DNA of 64,000 bases. It comes from a virus. The stretch is from positions 1 to 64,000 of the IMG/VR virus record IMGVR_UViG_3300042566_002057; one strand, written 5' to 3'. The translations under genes and the position numbers were made by a program. The notes beneath the pieces are model-generated. The model had not been told where the DNA came from. It searched no databases and worked only from the letters and a program-made list of their open reading frames with translations. Positions 38,047 to 46,135 of the stretch are shown here, in pieces (positions within the stretch are counted from its first letter, which is position 1; every line of letters begins with the position of its first letter).

Positions 38047-38759
38047 TTTTAGAAAAGGACTTTTCTTGGGCTACTAAACTTAGTTACGACACTGAGTACT
38101 ACTGTGATGAATACGGATGTAATGAAGAACGTATTTGTAGGTGCTCAGTGATTAGTAACGCTCAAGTCACTGGAGTCAGATTTTCGGACTTAAATAAAGA
38201 AATTTTTGACGAGTATCGAGATAACTCTACTATCACTAAAAGAAATAATAAACTAAATTCTTTACTTCATAACATTACCTATAATATAGATTGGTATACA
38301 GTAAATAGAATTCTTGTTGCAAACAAACTTTTTCTACCTCAGTCTTGGAACATAAATATATTCAACGGATACTATGGTCAGGAAATTGGTGAAGTAACAA
38401 TCGAACCAGAGCTATCTAAAAAGATAGACACTGAAATTAATAAGGCTCTTGAAATTTTAGACCTACAAAAAAGAATAGAATATTTACTTACTATCGAATA
38501 TGGTGGTGTTCTTCCAGAACTTAAAAATTGTAAATGGGAAGAGATAGAAATTGATTCAGATAAAATTTATTACGGTAATACTCGTCACAAAGATAATGTT
38601 CTATCAAAAGAACTGGATTATTATTCAGATAGTCAATATAAAGGAATTCGAGGAATTGTTATCAATAAATTTGGAGGTTATCAATTAATAGATGGTTATC
38701 ATAGATGTTTATCAACTAAACTATCTACAGTAAAGGTTTTAAGAGCTTCTAAATATTAA
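38043..38759 (+). CDS. ParB/sulfiredoxin-fold-like protein
   Basis: A 238-residue protein from a GTG start. The C-terminus I-R-G-I-V-I-N-K-F-G-G-Y-Q-L-I-D-G-Y-H-R (~205-224) has the G-x-x-x-x-D-G-x-H-R pattern of ParB N-terminal/sulfiredoxin-type NTPase domains. The N-terminal part has four closely spaced cysteines (Y-Y-C-D-E-Y-G-C, R-I-C-R-C) that could bind a metal. Function unknown; in phages such domains appear in DNA-binding or phosphate-transfer proteins. Confidence 0.5.
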   Translation: MILEKDFSWATKLSYDTEYYCDEYGCNEERICRCSVISNAQVTGVRFSDLNKEIFDEYRDNSTITKRNNKLNSLLHNITYNIDWYTVNRILVANKLFLPQSWNINIFNGYYGQEIGEVTIEPELSKKIDTEINKALEILDLQKRIEYLLTIEYGGVLPELKNCKWEEIEIDSDKIYYGNTRHKDNVLSKELDYYSDSQYKGIRGIVINKFGGYQLIDGYHRCLSTKLSTVKVLRASKY

Positions 38760-40693
38760 AGATTATGCCACTCTTCGGAGTCTAGCTCTTCAAATCTTGT
38801 AGACAACTTAGTTTTGAGTTCATGAATAGATTTTCTATATTCTTCATCATCATCAAATTTCATTCTAGTTTGACCCTCAACTTTTATTATATCGTCTAGT
38901 TGTTTGATTTTAGTTTCTAACTTATTGAGAACATTCTCTAATACTTCATCCACATTTTTATTGTATTGTATAATATCAATCACTCTTGAGTTATCCATAT
39001 TTATCTCATAATCTAAAGCAATTGCATCTTCTTCTAATAACCATTCTACTCCATAGATATCTGGTGAGTCAGATGATTTAGGCTCACCTACTTTATAAAT
39101 TGTTCTTTCTAAAATCTTAGGGATATACTTATCTTCATAGTCTTTTGTAAGAAGGTCTTTTTGTATGTACTCATAATCATCCCAGTCAGAATATTTATCA
39201 CATAGTTTTTCATACCATAACATATTTCTCATTTCTCTGAGTTTGATTATGTCTCTATCATTCATATAACACCAGTTTCCTTCTGAATTTTCAACATCAC
39301 CATCTGTATAGATTTCAGTAATTGTTTTTACTGCTCTTTCATCCCAAATCCAATTTCCATAAATATCTGAATAAACAGCATCATCAACGTGAACATATTC
39401 ATCTGAATGCTCATCATAAACGATATCATCGTCATCTTGATGGTACCAACCTCTTCTTCTACTTGAACCGACATCAATTCTAACTGCATAATCTCTTAAC
39501 AAATGGTCGCCATATGCGTCTGAATAAACAGCTTCATCTTCTGGTATCATTCTATCATGCCATTCAGACCAAACACCACCTTCAACTTCACTATACCCAC
39601 CACCAGTATCTTCTAATATGTAACAACCTTCTTGGTCACTTTCTTGATTATCATCATTATAAAGTTTACCTATTCTTGGGTCATATCTTCTAAAAGTGTC
39701 CATATAAGGATATCTTTGATAGTCATAGTCACCTCCGAATCTATCAACTTGAACATCCATATCAACATTTATTTCATTTCCGTTATAAGTTATATTAGTA
39801 AAACTATGGTGATTATTATTTGTTTTGTAAATCCATCCTTGTTCTTTTGCAAAGTTTCTAAATTTATTAACATCTGAATCTTTAATAGTATATTGTCTAT
39901 CCATAAAATATTCAACACCTTCAAATTTTTCACCAATTCCACTATGAATTGATTTAAATTTCCAAATTAAGGCTCTTCCTAAAATTTTATCATCTTCTCT
40001 GAGAATTAATAATCTACAAACATCTGGATTTTTAACATAGATATTAAAGATGTTTCTTTTTTGAGCCATGCAAGAATTACCAAGTGTTCCACTTTTTTCT
40101 TTATAATTATCAGAGTTATACCAAAATGCGATATCATCTCCAGATACTAACTCAAAGTGTTCTCCAGATTTTTCTACAGCTGCCTTAAATGAGTTTACGA
40201 ATTCCTCGACTTGTTTAGAATTATATTTACCAGGAAATACTTTATTAACTAATCTACCTATAGCAATTTGATTTCTTCCTTTAACATATGGATCTACACC
40301 ATCATCAAAGTTACCCATTCCTCTAAGAGAACTTTTTAGATTACCATATTCTTTATTATGAATATACCAAATATCATCAGCTAAATCTTTGTTGGGTTTT
40401 TGGTCTAAGTCAATACCATTAATGTATAAATCTTTAAGATCCGGAAACTTTTCATCTAATATCTTTTTAACATTTCGCATTGTAGAGAATGAAAGAAATC
40501 CTTCTTTATCTAAATCAATAAAAGTAATATCTGGTTTTATATCAGTTGATTCTATACCTAATAAATCATCACTAATATCATCAGAAACTTTATTTAATTG
40601 TTTTCTTAAAGCGGGTGAAAAGTAAATCATCGATTCATTAATTAGACTTTCTAATAACAAATCTTCAACAAATGAATTATATCTATATAACAT
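38756..40693 (-). CDS. Conserved phage protein with repeated D/Y/W modules; putative capsid-targeted
   Basis: A 645-residue protein starting M-L-Y-R-Y-N-S-F-V-E-D-L-L-L-E, a looser member of the N-terminal motif set. Residues ~205-260 contain G-T-L-G-N-S-C-M ... C-R-L-L-I-L-R-E-D-D-K-I-L-G-R-A-L-I-W, a block found in uncharacterised large-phage proteins. Residues ~385-480 repeat D-E-A-V-Y-S-D-x-Y-G and D-D-A-V-Y-S-D-I-Y-G units rich in Asp, Tyr and Trp. Coiled C-terminus. Function unknown. Late-type element 4 nt upstream. Confidence 0.6.
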   Translation of the reverse strand: MLYRYNSFVEDLLLESLINESMIYFSPALRKQLNKVSDDISDDLLGIESTDIKPDITFIDLDKEGFLSFSTMRNVKKILDEKFPDLKDLYINGIDLDQKPNKDLADDIWYIHNKEYGNLKSSLRGMGNFDDGVDPYVKGRNQIAIGRLVNKVFPGKYNSKQVEEFVNSFKAAVEKSGEHFELVSGDDIAFWYNSDNYKEKSGTLGNSCMAQKRNIFNIYVKNPDVCRLLILREDDKILGRALIWKFKSIHSGIGEKFEGVEYFMDRQYTIKDSDVNKFRNFAKEQGWIYKTNNNHHSFTNITYNGNEINVDMDVQVDRFGGDYDYQRYPYMDTFRRYDPRIGKLYNDDNQESDQEGCYILEDTGGGYSEVEGGVWSEWHDRMIPEDEAVYSDAYGDHLLRDYAVRIDVGSSRRRGWYHQDDDDIVYDEHSDEYVHVDDAVYSDIYGNWIWDERAVKTITEIYTDGDVENSEGNWCYMNDRDIIKLREMRNMLWYEKLCDKYSDWDDYEYIQKDLLTKDYEDKYIPKILERTIYKVGEPKSSDSPDIYGVEWLLEEDAIALDYEINMDNSRVIDIIQYNKNVDEVLENVLNKLETKIKQLDDIIKVEGQTRMKFDDDEEYRKSIHELKTKLSTRFEELDSEEWHNL

Positions 40694-40697
40694 GTAA

Positions 40698-40707
40698 TAT
40701 ATATTAA
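40698..40707 (-). promoter_or_regulatory. TTAATATATA late-type element
   Basis: Minus-strand TTTTAATATATA 4 nt before the ATG at 40693, back to back with a TATATTTG box serving the opposite strand. Confidence 0.5.
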
Positions 40708-40717
40708 AATTATTTTT

Positions 40718-40725
40718 TATATTTG
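40718..40725 (+). promoter_or_regulatory. TATATTTG box 4 nt before the kinase-like gene
   Basis: Ends 4 nt before the ATG at 40730: the fourth case of this exact spacing. Confidence 0.6.
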
Positions 40726-40729
40726 TAAT

Positions 40730-41206
40730 ATGAATTTACCAGAACCATTTGTTATACTACTTATAGGTCCCCCACTTTCAGGTAAGACTACCTGGATACG
40801 TGAAAATTTTCCAACAACTGATGTTATTTCGCGTGACGAAATTGTAATGGAAGTTTATGGGTCTAAAAACTACACCGAAGCATTTGGTAGTGTTGATCAA
40901 AAAGAAGTCGATAGAATTCTTAATCAAAGATTTTTAGATTTTTCAACTGAAAAAAGAAATGTGATAGTTGATATGACTAACATGACTATTAAAAGAAGAA
41001 GAGCCACTCTTAATTACTTCTCAAATGATTACTATAAAATGGCTGTAATCTTTCCTATACTTTCAGATGATGAGTATGGAAGAAGAAATCTTAAAAGAAT
41101 TAAAGAAGAAAATAAAGATTTACCAATGCATGTTATAAAAAATATGATATCTTCTTACAATCCTATCTCACCAGACGAAGGATTTGATAAAGTAATTTCT
41201 TTATAA
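40730..41206 (+). CDS. Polynucleotide-kinase-like P-loop kinase
   Basis: A 158-residue protein. Walker A G-P-P-L-S-G-K-T-T (13-21), a S-R-D-E segment near residue 34, D-M-T-N-M-T at ~85-90, and an R-R-x-x-x-K-R-I-K lid match the 5'-kinase domain of T4 PseT-type enzymes. It lacks the phosphatase domain of full-length Pnkp. It would phosphorylate 5'-OH ends of RNA or DNA, a step in repair of tRNAs cut by host anticodon nucleases. Kinase fold firm; substrate inferred. Confidence 0.78.
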   Translation: MNLPEPFVILLIGPPLSGKTTWIRENFPTTDVISRDEIVMEVYGSKNYTEAFGSVDQKEVDRILNQRFLDFSTEKRNVIVDMTNMTIKRRRATLNYFSNDYYKMAVIFPILSDDEYGRRNLKRIKEENKDLPMHVIKNMISSYNPISPDEGFDKVISL

Positions 41207-41229
41207 ATTTTAATAGAACCTTTGTAAAA

Positions 41230-41261
41230 TTTGGTTTTTAGAGGTTTTGTGCTTATATTTG
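41230..41261 (+). promoter_or_regulatory. Bacteroidota-type promoter
   Basis: TTTG at 41230-41233 and TATATTTG at 41254-41261; 18 nt before the ATG at 41280. Confidence 0.75.
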
Positions 41262-41279
41262 TTATAAATCAAAATATAT

Positions 41280-41636
41280 ATGACTTCATCTAATTCTAAA
41301 TACGTCTTAAATCTTAATGATTTAGTTATCAAAGAAAAAGAAGTAGTATCAGATTGGGAAGAACTGATTTGTGAGGATGAAGATGAGTATTTTACTCGAG
41401 ACGACCAATATATTCTATTTGATATGAATGGAATAGAAGTCTCTGTGAATTTTGAGTTGACTGTTCGTGGAAGAGTTTACTCAGATCCAGGTGACTATTG
41501 GACACCACCGAGTTGTGATGTTGATATTGTGAGTGTTGAAGTTGATGTGACTGATTTGTTTATTGACGACTATGATGTTTTATTAGATAGAGAGTTAACA
41601 AAAACAATGGAGTCATTAGTTAAAAAATATTTATAA
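41280..41636 (+). CDS. Hypothetical acidic protein (118 aa)
   Basis: Very acidic, with several D-D/E-D pairs and beta-like V-D-I-V-S-V-E-V-D-V. It resembles DNA-mimic or anti-defence proteins in charge only. No family recognised. Confidence 0.55.
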   Translation: MTSSNSKYVLNLNDLVIKEKEVVSDWEELICEDEDEYFTRDDQYILFDMNGIEVSVNFELTVRGRVYSDPGDYWTPPSCDVDIVSVEVDVTDLFIDDYDVLLDRELTKTMESLVKKYL

Positions 41637-41639
41637 ACT

Positions 41640-41960
41640 ATGGACAAAGTTTATTTTAATAAAGACTACTACGGTAGTTGGTGGTTAAAATCACTTGAAG
41701 ATTTTTATTCATTTGACTGTGTTAATATAACTACAAATGAAATATCAAATCATATACTTTCTTGGACTCGTAATATCGACGTTTCTATTTATGATGAAGA
41801 AGTAATTAGAGTCTATGATATTGAAGTAGATAAAGAGAAATATTACTTTTTAGTAATTCCTAAAAATAATGCTTTTATTCTTAAAGCTAAAAATCCACTT
41901 GAATTAGAAAGATTAGTAAATAACAATAATCTAATATTAGTAGGTACTACTTTAGATTAA
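41640..41960 (+). CDS. Hypothetical protein (106 aa)
   Basis: Starts 3 nt after the preceding stop. Aromatic-rich N-terminus (Y-F-N-K-D-Y-Y-G-S-W-W) and a beta-rich middle (K-Y-Y-F-L-V-I-P). Not recognised; part of the same small-gene run. Confidence 0.55.
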   Translation: MDKVYFNKDYYGSWWLKSLEDFYSFDCVNITTNEISNHILSWTRNIDVSIYDEEVIRVYDIEVDKEKYYFLVIPKNNAFILKAKNPLELERLVNNNNLILVGTTLD

Positions 41961-41981
41961 TCTAATTTTATATATAGTCAT

Positions 41982-42842
41982 ATGAGAGTAAGAAAACTCG
42001 GAGACTATAAACCGAAAGTGCTAATATTTCAAGGTTCACCAAGAGACGAAGATACTTGTTCAGATATGGATTCTAAAACCCATAAAGTAGTAAAGTATAT
42101 AAAGTCAAAATGGTCACCTTTCGTTAGTTTTCATGAAATAGACTTAGCTGTCAATCAAAGTAAAAGACCAATAATTCAACCATGTAAGGGTTGTATATCT
42201 ACATCTGGTGGATTTCATTGTCACTTTGCTTGTTCTTGTTATTCTAAAGGTGATAAACAAAAGAAAGATTTATTAGCAGAAGCTGATGTTTATCAATTAT
42301 TACAGGATTGTGATGCATTTATAATTGTTTCACCAATACACTGGCATTCTCTTACATCACAAGTAAAATTACTTTTTGATAGACTGGTGTGTATAAATCA
42401 AACTTTAACTGTTGATGATGCAAAGAAATTAATGGGTGATGGAAATATCAAAAACTCAGAAATTACTGGTAAGTTTTCTAAGTCTGGTAAATATGATCAT
42501 ATGTTGAGAAATCACTTAGAAGGAAAAGTTGCTGCTTTTTACGTACACGGTGATGATGGTGCTGATGATTATGAGGGTAAAGAACTTCCAGAATCATATC
42601 AAGATGTTTTTGATGATGGATTTGGTAAAAATCCTAAAAATGTTGTAATGCCATTTGTAATGCAACTTAAATACTCTGGTGTATTTGTACCTGATGAATT
42701 AATTGAAGCTTTTTATATAAATAAAGGTGTCAATTATTATGTGGCTAATCAAAAATTTAATAAAGAAAAAGAATTTTTTGATAAAGCTGATACACTTATA
42801 GATAATCTATTGAACTATTTAGACGAAAAATCTAATATATAA
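41982..42842 (+). CDS. Flavodoxin-like NAD(P)H-dependent FMN reductase
   Basis: A 286-residue protein. I-F-Q-G-S-P-R-D near residue 15 is the FMN phosphate loop. P-C-K-G-C and C-H-F-A-C-S-C-Y form a Cys cluster as in flavin oxidoreductases with extra metal or disulphides. I-I-V-S-P-I-H-W-H-S-L-T-S-Q-V-K-L-L-F-D-R is the typical second flavin-contact segment. Catalyses flavin-dependent reduction; substrate unknown. C-terminal ~100 residues diverge. A TTTTATATATAG element lies 6 nt upstream. Confidence 0.78.
   Translation: MRVRKLGDYKPKVLIFQGSPRDEDTCSDMDSKTHKVVKYIKSKWSPFVSFHEIDLAVNQSKRPIIQPCKGCISTSGGFHCHFACSCYSKGDKQKKDLLAEADVYQLLQDCDAFIIVSPIHWHSLTSQVKLLFDRLVCINQTLTVDDAKKLMGDGNIKNSEITGKFSKSGKYDHMLRNHLEGKVAAFYVHGDDGADDYEGKELPESYQDVFDDGFGKNPKNVVMPFVMQLKYSGVFVPDELIEAFYINKGVNYYVANQKFNKEKEFFDKADTLIDNLLNYLDEKSNI
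42834..42841 (+). promoter_or_regulatory. AATATATA late-type element
   Basis: 4 nt before the ATG at 42846, overlapping the end of the flavodoxin-like gene. Confidence 0.45.
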
Positions 42843-42845
42843 GAT

Positions 42846-43352
42846 ATGTATATTAAAAGATTCAATGAAATGGTCGGTTTTGATGATGAAGAAACCAGAG
42901 ATAGATTAGAGATACCTAATCTCAGAGGTGAACTTGAGCCATCAAGTGTTTCCATGAAACCTTACTCTAAACCTTTTGAGTCAGAAACAACAGAGACTTT
43001 TGTTAAAAAACTATTATATAGATACCCTGTTTTAGACAGATTTCATGGAAATATTCAGAAAATTGATTCAACCGAAGTTTATAATTTTTACGCAACGAGC
43101 TTAGAACCCAAAGACGGAATGGAATTTTATACTCAATTATCATTAGCCTTTAATAAAGGTGACTACTATTGCTTAGCGGTATTAAGAGGACTAGAAGATT
43201 TTGATGATGAAGATAAATGGTATAAAAAAGACATTACTGTAGAAAATGTCGATGATACATTTGAGTTTGTAGATGCTTTTCTAAAAGCTTGTAAAGGTCT
43301 ACATATAGTTGCTAAATCTCATTTAGAGGAAGATAGATTTAGAAATAACTAA
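42846..43352 (+). CDS. Putative capsid-targeted protein, unknown function
   Basis: A 168-residue protein starting M-Y-I-K-R-F-N-E-M. Acidic, mixed alpha/beta; the middle (F-Y-T-Q-L-S-L-A-F-N-K-G-D-Y-Y, then a long helix F-V-D-A-F-L-K-A-C) resembles in layout the module shared by 15229 and 33836, but sequence identity is not evident. Inferred internal virion protein. Confidence 0.5.
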   Translation: MYIKRFNEMVGFDDEETRDRLEIPNLRGELEPSSVSMKPYSKPFESETTETFVKKLLYRYPVLDRFHGNIQKIDSTEVYNFYATSLEPKDGMEFYTQLSLAFNKGDYYCLAVLRGLEDFDDEDKWYKKDITVENVDDTFEFVDAFLKACKGLHIVAKSHLEEDRFRNN

Positions 43353-43379
43353 TCTTTTTTAATTTTTTTTTATTATTTT

Positions 43380-43411
43380 TTTGGTCAATTAAAACTTTCG
43401 CTTTATATTTG
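43380..43411 (+). promoter_or_regulatory. Promoter of tRNA cluster 5
   Basis: TTTG at 43380-43383, TATATTTG at 43404-43411, 45 nt before the first tRNA. Confidence 0.75.
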
Positions 43412-43455
43412 TATAAATAAAGTCGGTAACGATTTTACGTTCATTGAAATATTAA

Positions 43456-43543
43456 GGGGAAGTTCCAGAGAGGCAAATGGGGTTTCAGTTGGTGCTGAAA
43501 TTGGTCTTAAGATCTTCGTAGGTTCGAGTCCTATCCTTCCCCA
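43456..43543 (+). tRNA. Class II tRNA, identity uncertain (possible GGT)
   Basis: Acceptor GGGGAAG/CTTCCCC, T-arm TAGGTTCGAGTCCTA and a long variable arm (GTCTTAAGATC). The anticodon stem TTTCAG/CTGAAA leaves a 6-nt loop TTGGTG, so the anticodon is unclear. Confidence 0.6.
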
Positions 43544-43569
43544 CAAAAAGTAAATTTTTTTACAAAAGA

Positions 43570-43601
43570 TTTGGTAGATTAAAAAAAAGTCATTATCTTT
43601 G
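43570..43601 (+). promoter_or_regulatory. Promoter of a ~50-nt transcript
   Basis: TTTG at 43570-43573 and TATCTTTG at 43594-43601, followed directly by a terminator hairpin. Confidence 0.65.
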
Positions 43602-43608
43602 TAAAACG

Positions 43609-43656
43609 AAATTGAGATAGGCAACGATTCAGATACAAGTCTCAATTTTTTTTACA
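43609..43656 (+). terminator. Terminator only ~8 nt after a promoter; possible tiny sRNA
   Basis: AAATTGAGA - loop of about 22 nt - TCTCAATTT and T-run: a perfect 9-bp stem. With the promoter it would make an RNA of about 50 nt with no leader peptide. Confidence 0.6.
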
Positions 43657-43661
43657 AAAGA

Positions 43662-43693
43662 TTTGGTAGAATAAAATAAAATATCTATCTTTG
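43662..43693 (+). promoter_or_regulatory. Promoter of tRNA-fMet 2 and the large ncRNA
   Basis: TTTG at 43662-43665, TATCTTTG at 43686-43693. The sequence is a close duplicate of the promoter at 43570. Confidence 0.75.
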
Positions 43694-43731
43694 TAAAACA
43701 AAATTGAAAAAAGAAATATAAAAATACACAT

Positions 43732-43804
<73 letters not shown>

Positions 43805-43814
43805 CTAAAGAAAA

Positions 43815-44713
43815 ACGTTCTTTGATTTATTGATTTTACAGATTCTTTGACTTCGGTCATTGATGAATGTAACGGCCGCTTATGGTCGATAAATAAACCT
43901 CGAAAGGGGGATAAAGTGGATACAAAAGCTAATTGTATCTGCGTCTTGAGAGTTCTTCGGAACAATTGAGGTCGAGTAAGCAAGTGGGGCACCACAAGTT
44001 CTGAGTAGTCGAGGGTAACACTGTAGACCAAATGAGTTTGTGACTGGGCAATTGTAGATTGTTCAGTTGACTTCGGAAGAGGAATAGGAATAACCCATAG
44101 GAATTTTGTAAGAAATAAAGACTCACCGGTTTTTACTATTGCGAGTTCCAACTCAAAAGGTGTCTTAAAGTTGAAAGACAATCAGTCGTACAGGTGGTGC
44201 TGTTGACTGACACTAATCTCTCTACCAAGAGAGTAGATAAACCGAAAGGTAAGTCGTGGTGAAGATATCTTGAAGAGTTGTGATGGAGGCATCACACGGA
44301 GTAGTCCAGTATTCTTGAGACCAAAAGTTTTGAGAGCTGAGAGGTGACCACTACTTCGACATATCTACTAGCACTAAATTTCTAACTGTTAATTGGAAAC
44401 ATTTAAAAAATAAGAAATCGAAAGTGTTACCTAGTTACTGATGAAAGGTACCTACTTAGTCGTGAGTGTTCACGGCCACTGAAGCTCGAAAGGCTGACGT
44501 GATTTCATCGAAAAACTTATAGAGGGTCGAACCTCGAATCAGCTCGCAAGGTTGAATAAGCGGATTAAATGGAGAGTAAACAGTAACTCAAGAAGTGGTT
44601 AGTCTAACTAACCGGTACTGACAGAATACTACTCAAAAGGTAGTGGATAAGAAGGGAAACAATAATCCAACTAAAGTTCTGTCGCCATAGGATGTAATCT
44701 CAGTCCTTTTTTT
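43815..44713 (+). ncRNA. Large ornate non-coding RNA (GOLLD/ROOL-like candidate)
   Basis: About 900 nt between tRNAs with no credible coding on this strand and dense hairpins. Visible ones are TGAC-TTCG-GTCA (about 43849), GTTC-TTCG-GAAC (43952-43963), CTCTC-TACCAA-GAGAG (about 44217), ACC-GAAA-GGT (44241-44250), GTGATG-GAGG-CATCAC (44280-44295) and AGC-TCGAAA-GGCT (about 44483). It ends in AGGAT...GTCCT followed by nine T's. Giant ornate RNAs such as GOLLD (~800 nt) and ROOL are known from phages next to tRNAs. Class assignment is inference from size, location and structure density. Confidence 0.6.
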
Positions 44714-44716
44714 TTA
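44690..44716 (+). terminator. Terminator of the large ncRNA
   Basis: AGGAT - loop - GTCCT followed by a nine-T run; weak 5-bp stem but strong U-tract. Confidence 0.55.
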
Positions 44717-44719
44717 TAT

Positions 44720-44793
44720 GGTCGGTTCGTCTAGCGGTTTAGGACGATAATCTTTTCAGATTAGAAACAGAGGTTCGAATCCTCTACCGACTA
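44720..44793 (+). tRNA. tRNA-Glu(TTC) 2
   Basis: Acceptor GGTCGGT/ACCGACT and Glu-type D-arm. Stem TAATC/GATTA encloses TTTTCA, a 6-nt loop (or 8 nt with the top pair open), reading TTC. Anticodon arm geometry is abnormal. Confidence 0.7.
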
Positions 44794-44794
44794 C

Positions 44795-44869
44795 GAGTTT
44801 TCGTAGTGGTTAACTTATCCTCTAAACAGAGGGGTCTGTCTCAGAGACAGGGTGGATACCCAACTCCAC
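44795..44869 (+). tRNA. tRNA-like element, probably degenerate
   Basis: GAGTT/AACTC ends, two strong hairpins (CCTCT/AGAGG and CTGTC/GACAG with a loop reading CAG in one register) but no canonical T-arm (GGGTGGATACCC). A decayed or divergent tRNA. Confidence 0.35.
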
Positions 44870-44877
44870 ACTAATAT

Positions 44878-44984
44878 GGCCCGTTCGTCTACTGGACCCG
44901 TAAGGGAAACTGAAACTAAGGTGGAAGTTTAGGATGTCCAATTTTTCGATTGGAAGACAGAGTGTTCGAATCCTCTACGGGCTA
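44878..44984 (+). tRNA. tRNA-Glu(TTC)-like with ~35-nt D-arm insertion
   Basis: 107 nt. Acceptor GGCCCGT/ACGGGCT and Glu-type start TCGTCTACTGGAC; then an insert with CCC-GTAA-GGG; stem TCCAAT/ATTGGA around TTTTCG; normal T-arm. It is the third Glu-type gene and the second tRNA here with a large internal insertion. Confidence 0.55.
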
Positions 44985-44991
44985 CAAATAA

Positions 44992-45031
44992 AAACCCAGA
45001 CGTGTACTCCCATCTTCGGATGGGTTTTTTA
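44992..45031 (+). terminator. Terminator at end of tRNA cluster 5
   Basis: AAAAACCCA ... TGGGTTTTTT with an inner CCCAT-CTTCGG-ATGGG hairpin. Confidence 0.85.
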
Positions 45032-45066
45032 TGCTTTTTTTGATAATTGTGTAATATTATAACTTG

Positions 45067-45549
45067 ATGAATATAGAAATCGAAAGAAAATTTTTACTTA
45101 AATCAATGCCAGATGTTAAACCAACTGAAGTAATTAAAATTGAACAATGGTATTTTAAAAATAACGAAGGCATCTGGGAAAGAGCTCGATACTGCAACTC
45201 GAATATTAAAGGCAAGTATTATATACACACCATCAAAACAACAATCTCAAAAGGCGTAAATATGGAAGATGAACATCCTCTAACAAAAGAGGAGTTTAAC
45301 CTATTTGTTGAGAATTGTAAAAAAGATGGAGTAGAATCTAGAAGTATATCTAAAAAAAGATGTATCTATCCACAAGGTAAATTAAAATGGGAAGTTGATA
45401 AATTTGAAGGTCACCTAATTATTGCTGAAATTGAAATTCCGGAACAAGACTATGAAGTTGTAATTCCTGAACATATCAAAAAAAGAGTCATAATTGAAGT
45501 GACTGGAATAAAACAATTTAGTAACAAAAACCTTTCTAACAAAATCTAA
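45067..45549 (+). CDS. CYTH-domain protein (triphosphate tunnel metalloenzyme)
   Basis: A 160-residue protein from the ATG at 45067; a TTG directly before it is a possible but less likely start. The N-terminal E-I-E-R-K-F signature (ExExK) and alternating charged beta-strands (W-E-R-A-R-Y, K-L-K-W-E-V-D-K-F, I-I-A-E-I-E-I) define the CYTH family, whose members hydrolyse inorganic or nucleoside triphosphates or make cAMP. Substrate not predictable. First of a rightward run that includes the Pth2-like gene and ClpC. Confidence 0.85.
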   Translation: MNIEIERKFLLKSMPDVKPTEVIKIEQWYFKNNEGIWERARYCNSNIKGKYYIHTIKTTISKGVNMEDEHPLTKEEFNLFVENCKKDGVESRSISKKRCIYPQGKLKWEVDKFEGHLIIAEIEIPEQDYEVVIPEHIKKRVIIEVTGIKQFSNKNLSNKI

Positions 45550-45559
45550 TATAAATTCT

Positions 45560-46135
45560 ATGAAAAATTTAGAACTTAGAATGTATGGTTTAGTGCCATA
45601 TAATATCTCACCGATTCAACAAGCTATACAATTTGGACACGCAGTTGTTGAATATGGTCAAAAAGTAAAAGGACATGGATTTGAATTGGCTTCGGTTACA
45701 TACAATGATTGGGCTGATAACTGGAAAACATTTATCATCTTAAATGGTGGAACTACAAATCACAAAACTTCTTTGGAAGATGGATTACCGTTTGGTACTC
45801 TAAATAATCACTTACTTACTTTAATGGATAATGGTATTGACTTTGCTCAATTTAATGAACCAGACTTAGGTGATCAATTAACAGCAGTTGTATTTATTGT
45901 TGATGAAAGAGTTTTCAATCGTAAAAAGTATCCGGACTTTGAGGATTGGGTAATTGAAAACTATGGTGAATTAATAAGATCTGACTATTATACAACATCT
46001 TATATGTTAGCTCAAAGAATTAAAAACTCTGAAAGTAAAAGTGACCAAAAAGTTTATCAATCCTGGATTAAATTTATTGGTGGTGAAAAGAATGTTTTCT
46101 TGAGAGACTTTCTAAAAAACTTTAAACTAGCATGA
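45560..46135 (+). CDS. Pth2-like protein (possible peptidyl-tRNA hydrolase)
   Basis: A 191-residue protein. S-P-I-Q-Q-A-I-Q-F-G-H-A-V-V-E-Y (17-32) parallels the K-x-x-x-Q-x-x-H-A motif of Pth2, and F-N-E-P-D-L-G-D-Q-L-T-A-V near residues 98-110 parallels the E-P-D-L-x-x-x-x-T-A motif of that family. Pth2 releases peptides from tRNA, which would suit a phage that manages its own tRNA pool. Longer than standard Pth2 (~120 aa), with a helical C-terminal extension. Activity unproven. Confidence 0.6.
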   Translation: MKNLELRMYGLVPYNISPIQQAIQFGHAVVEYGQKVKGHGFELASVTYNDWADNWKTFIILNGGTTNHKTSLEDGLPFGTLNNHLLTLMDNGIDFAQFNEPDLGDQLTAVVFIVDERVFNRKKYPDFEDWVIENYGELIRSDYYTTSYMLAQRIKNSESKSDQKVYQSWIKFIGGEKNVFLRDFLKNFKLA

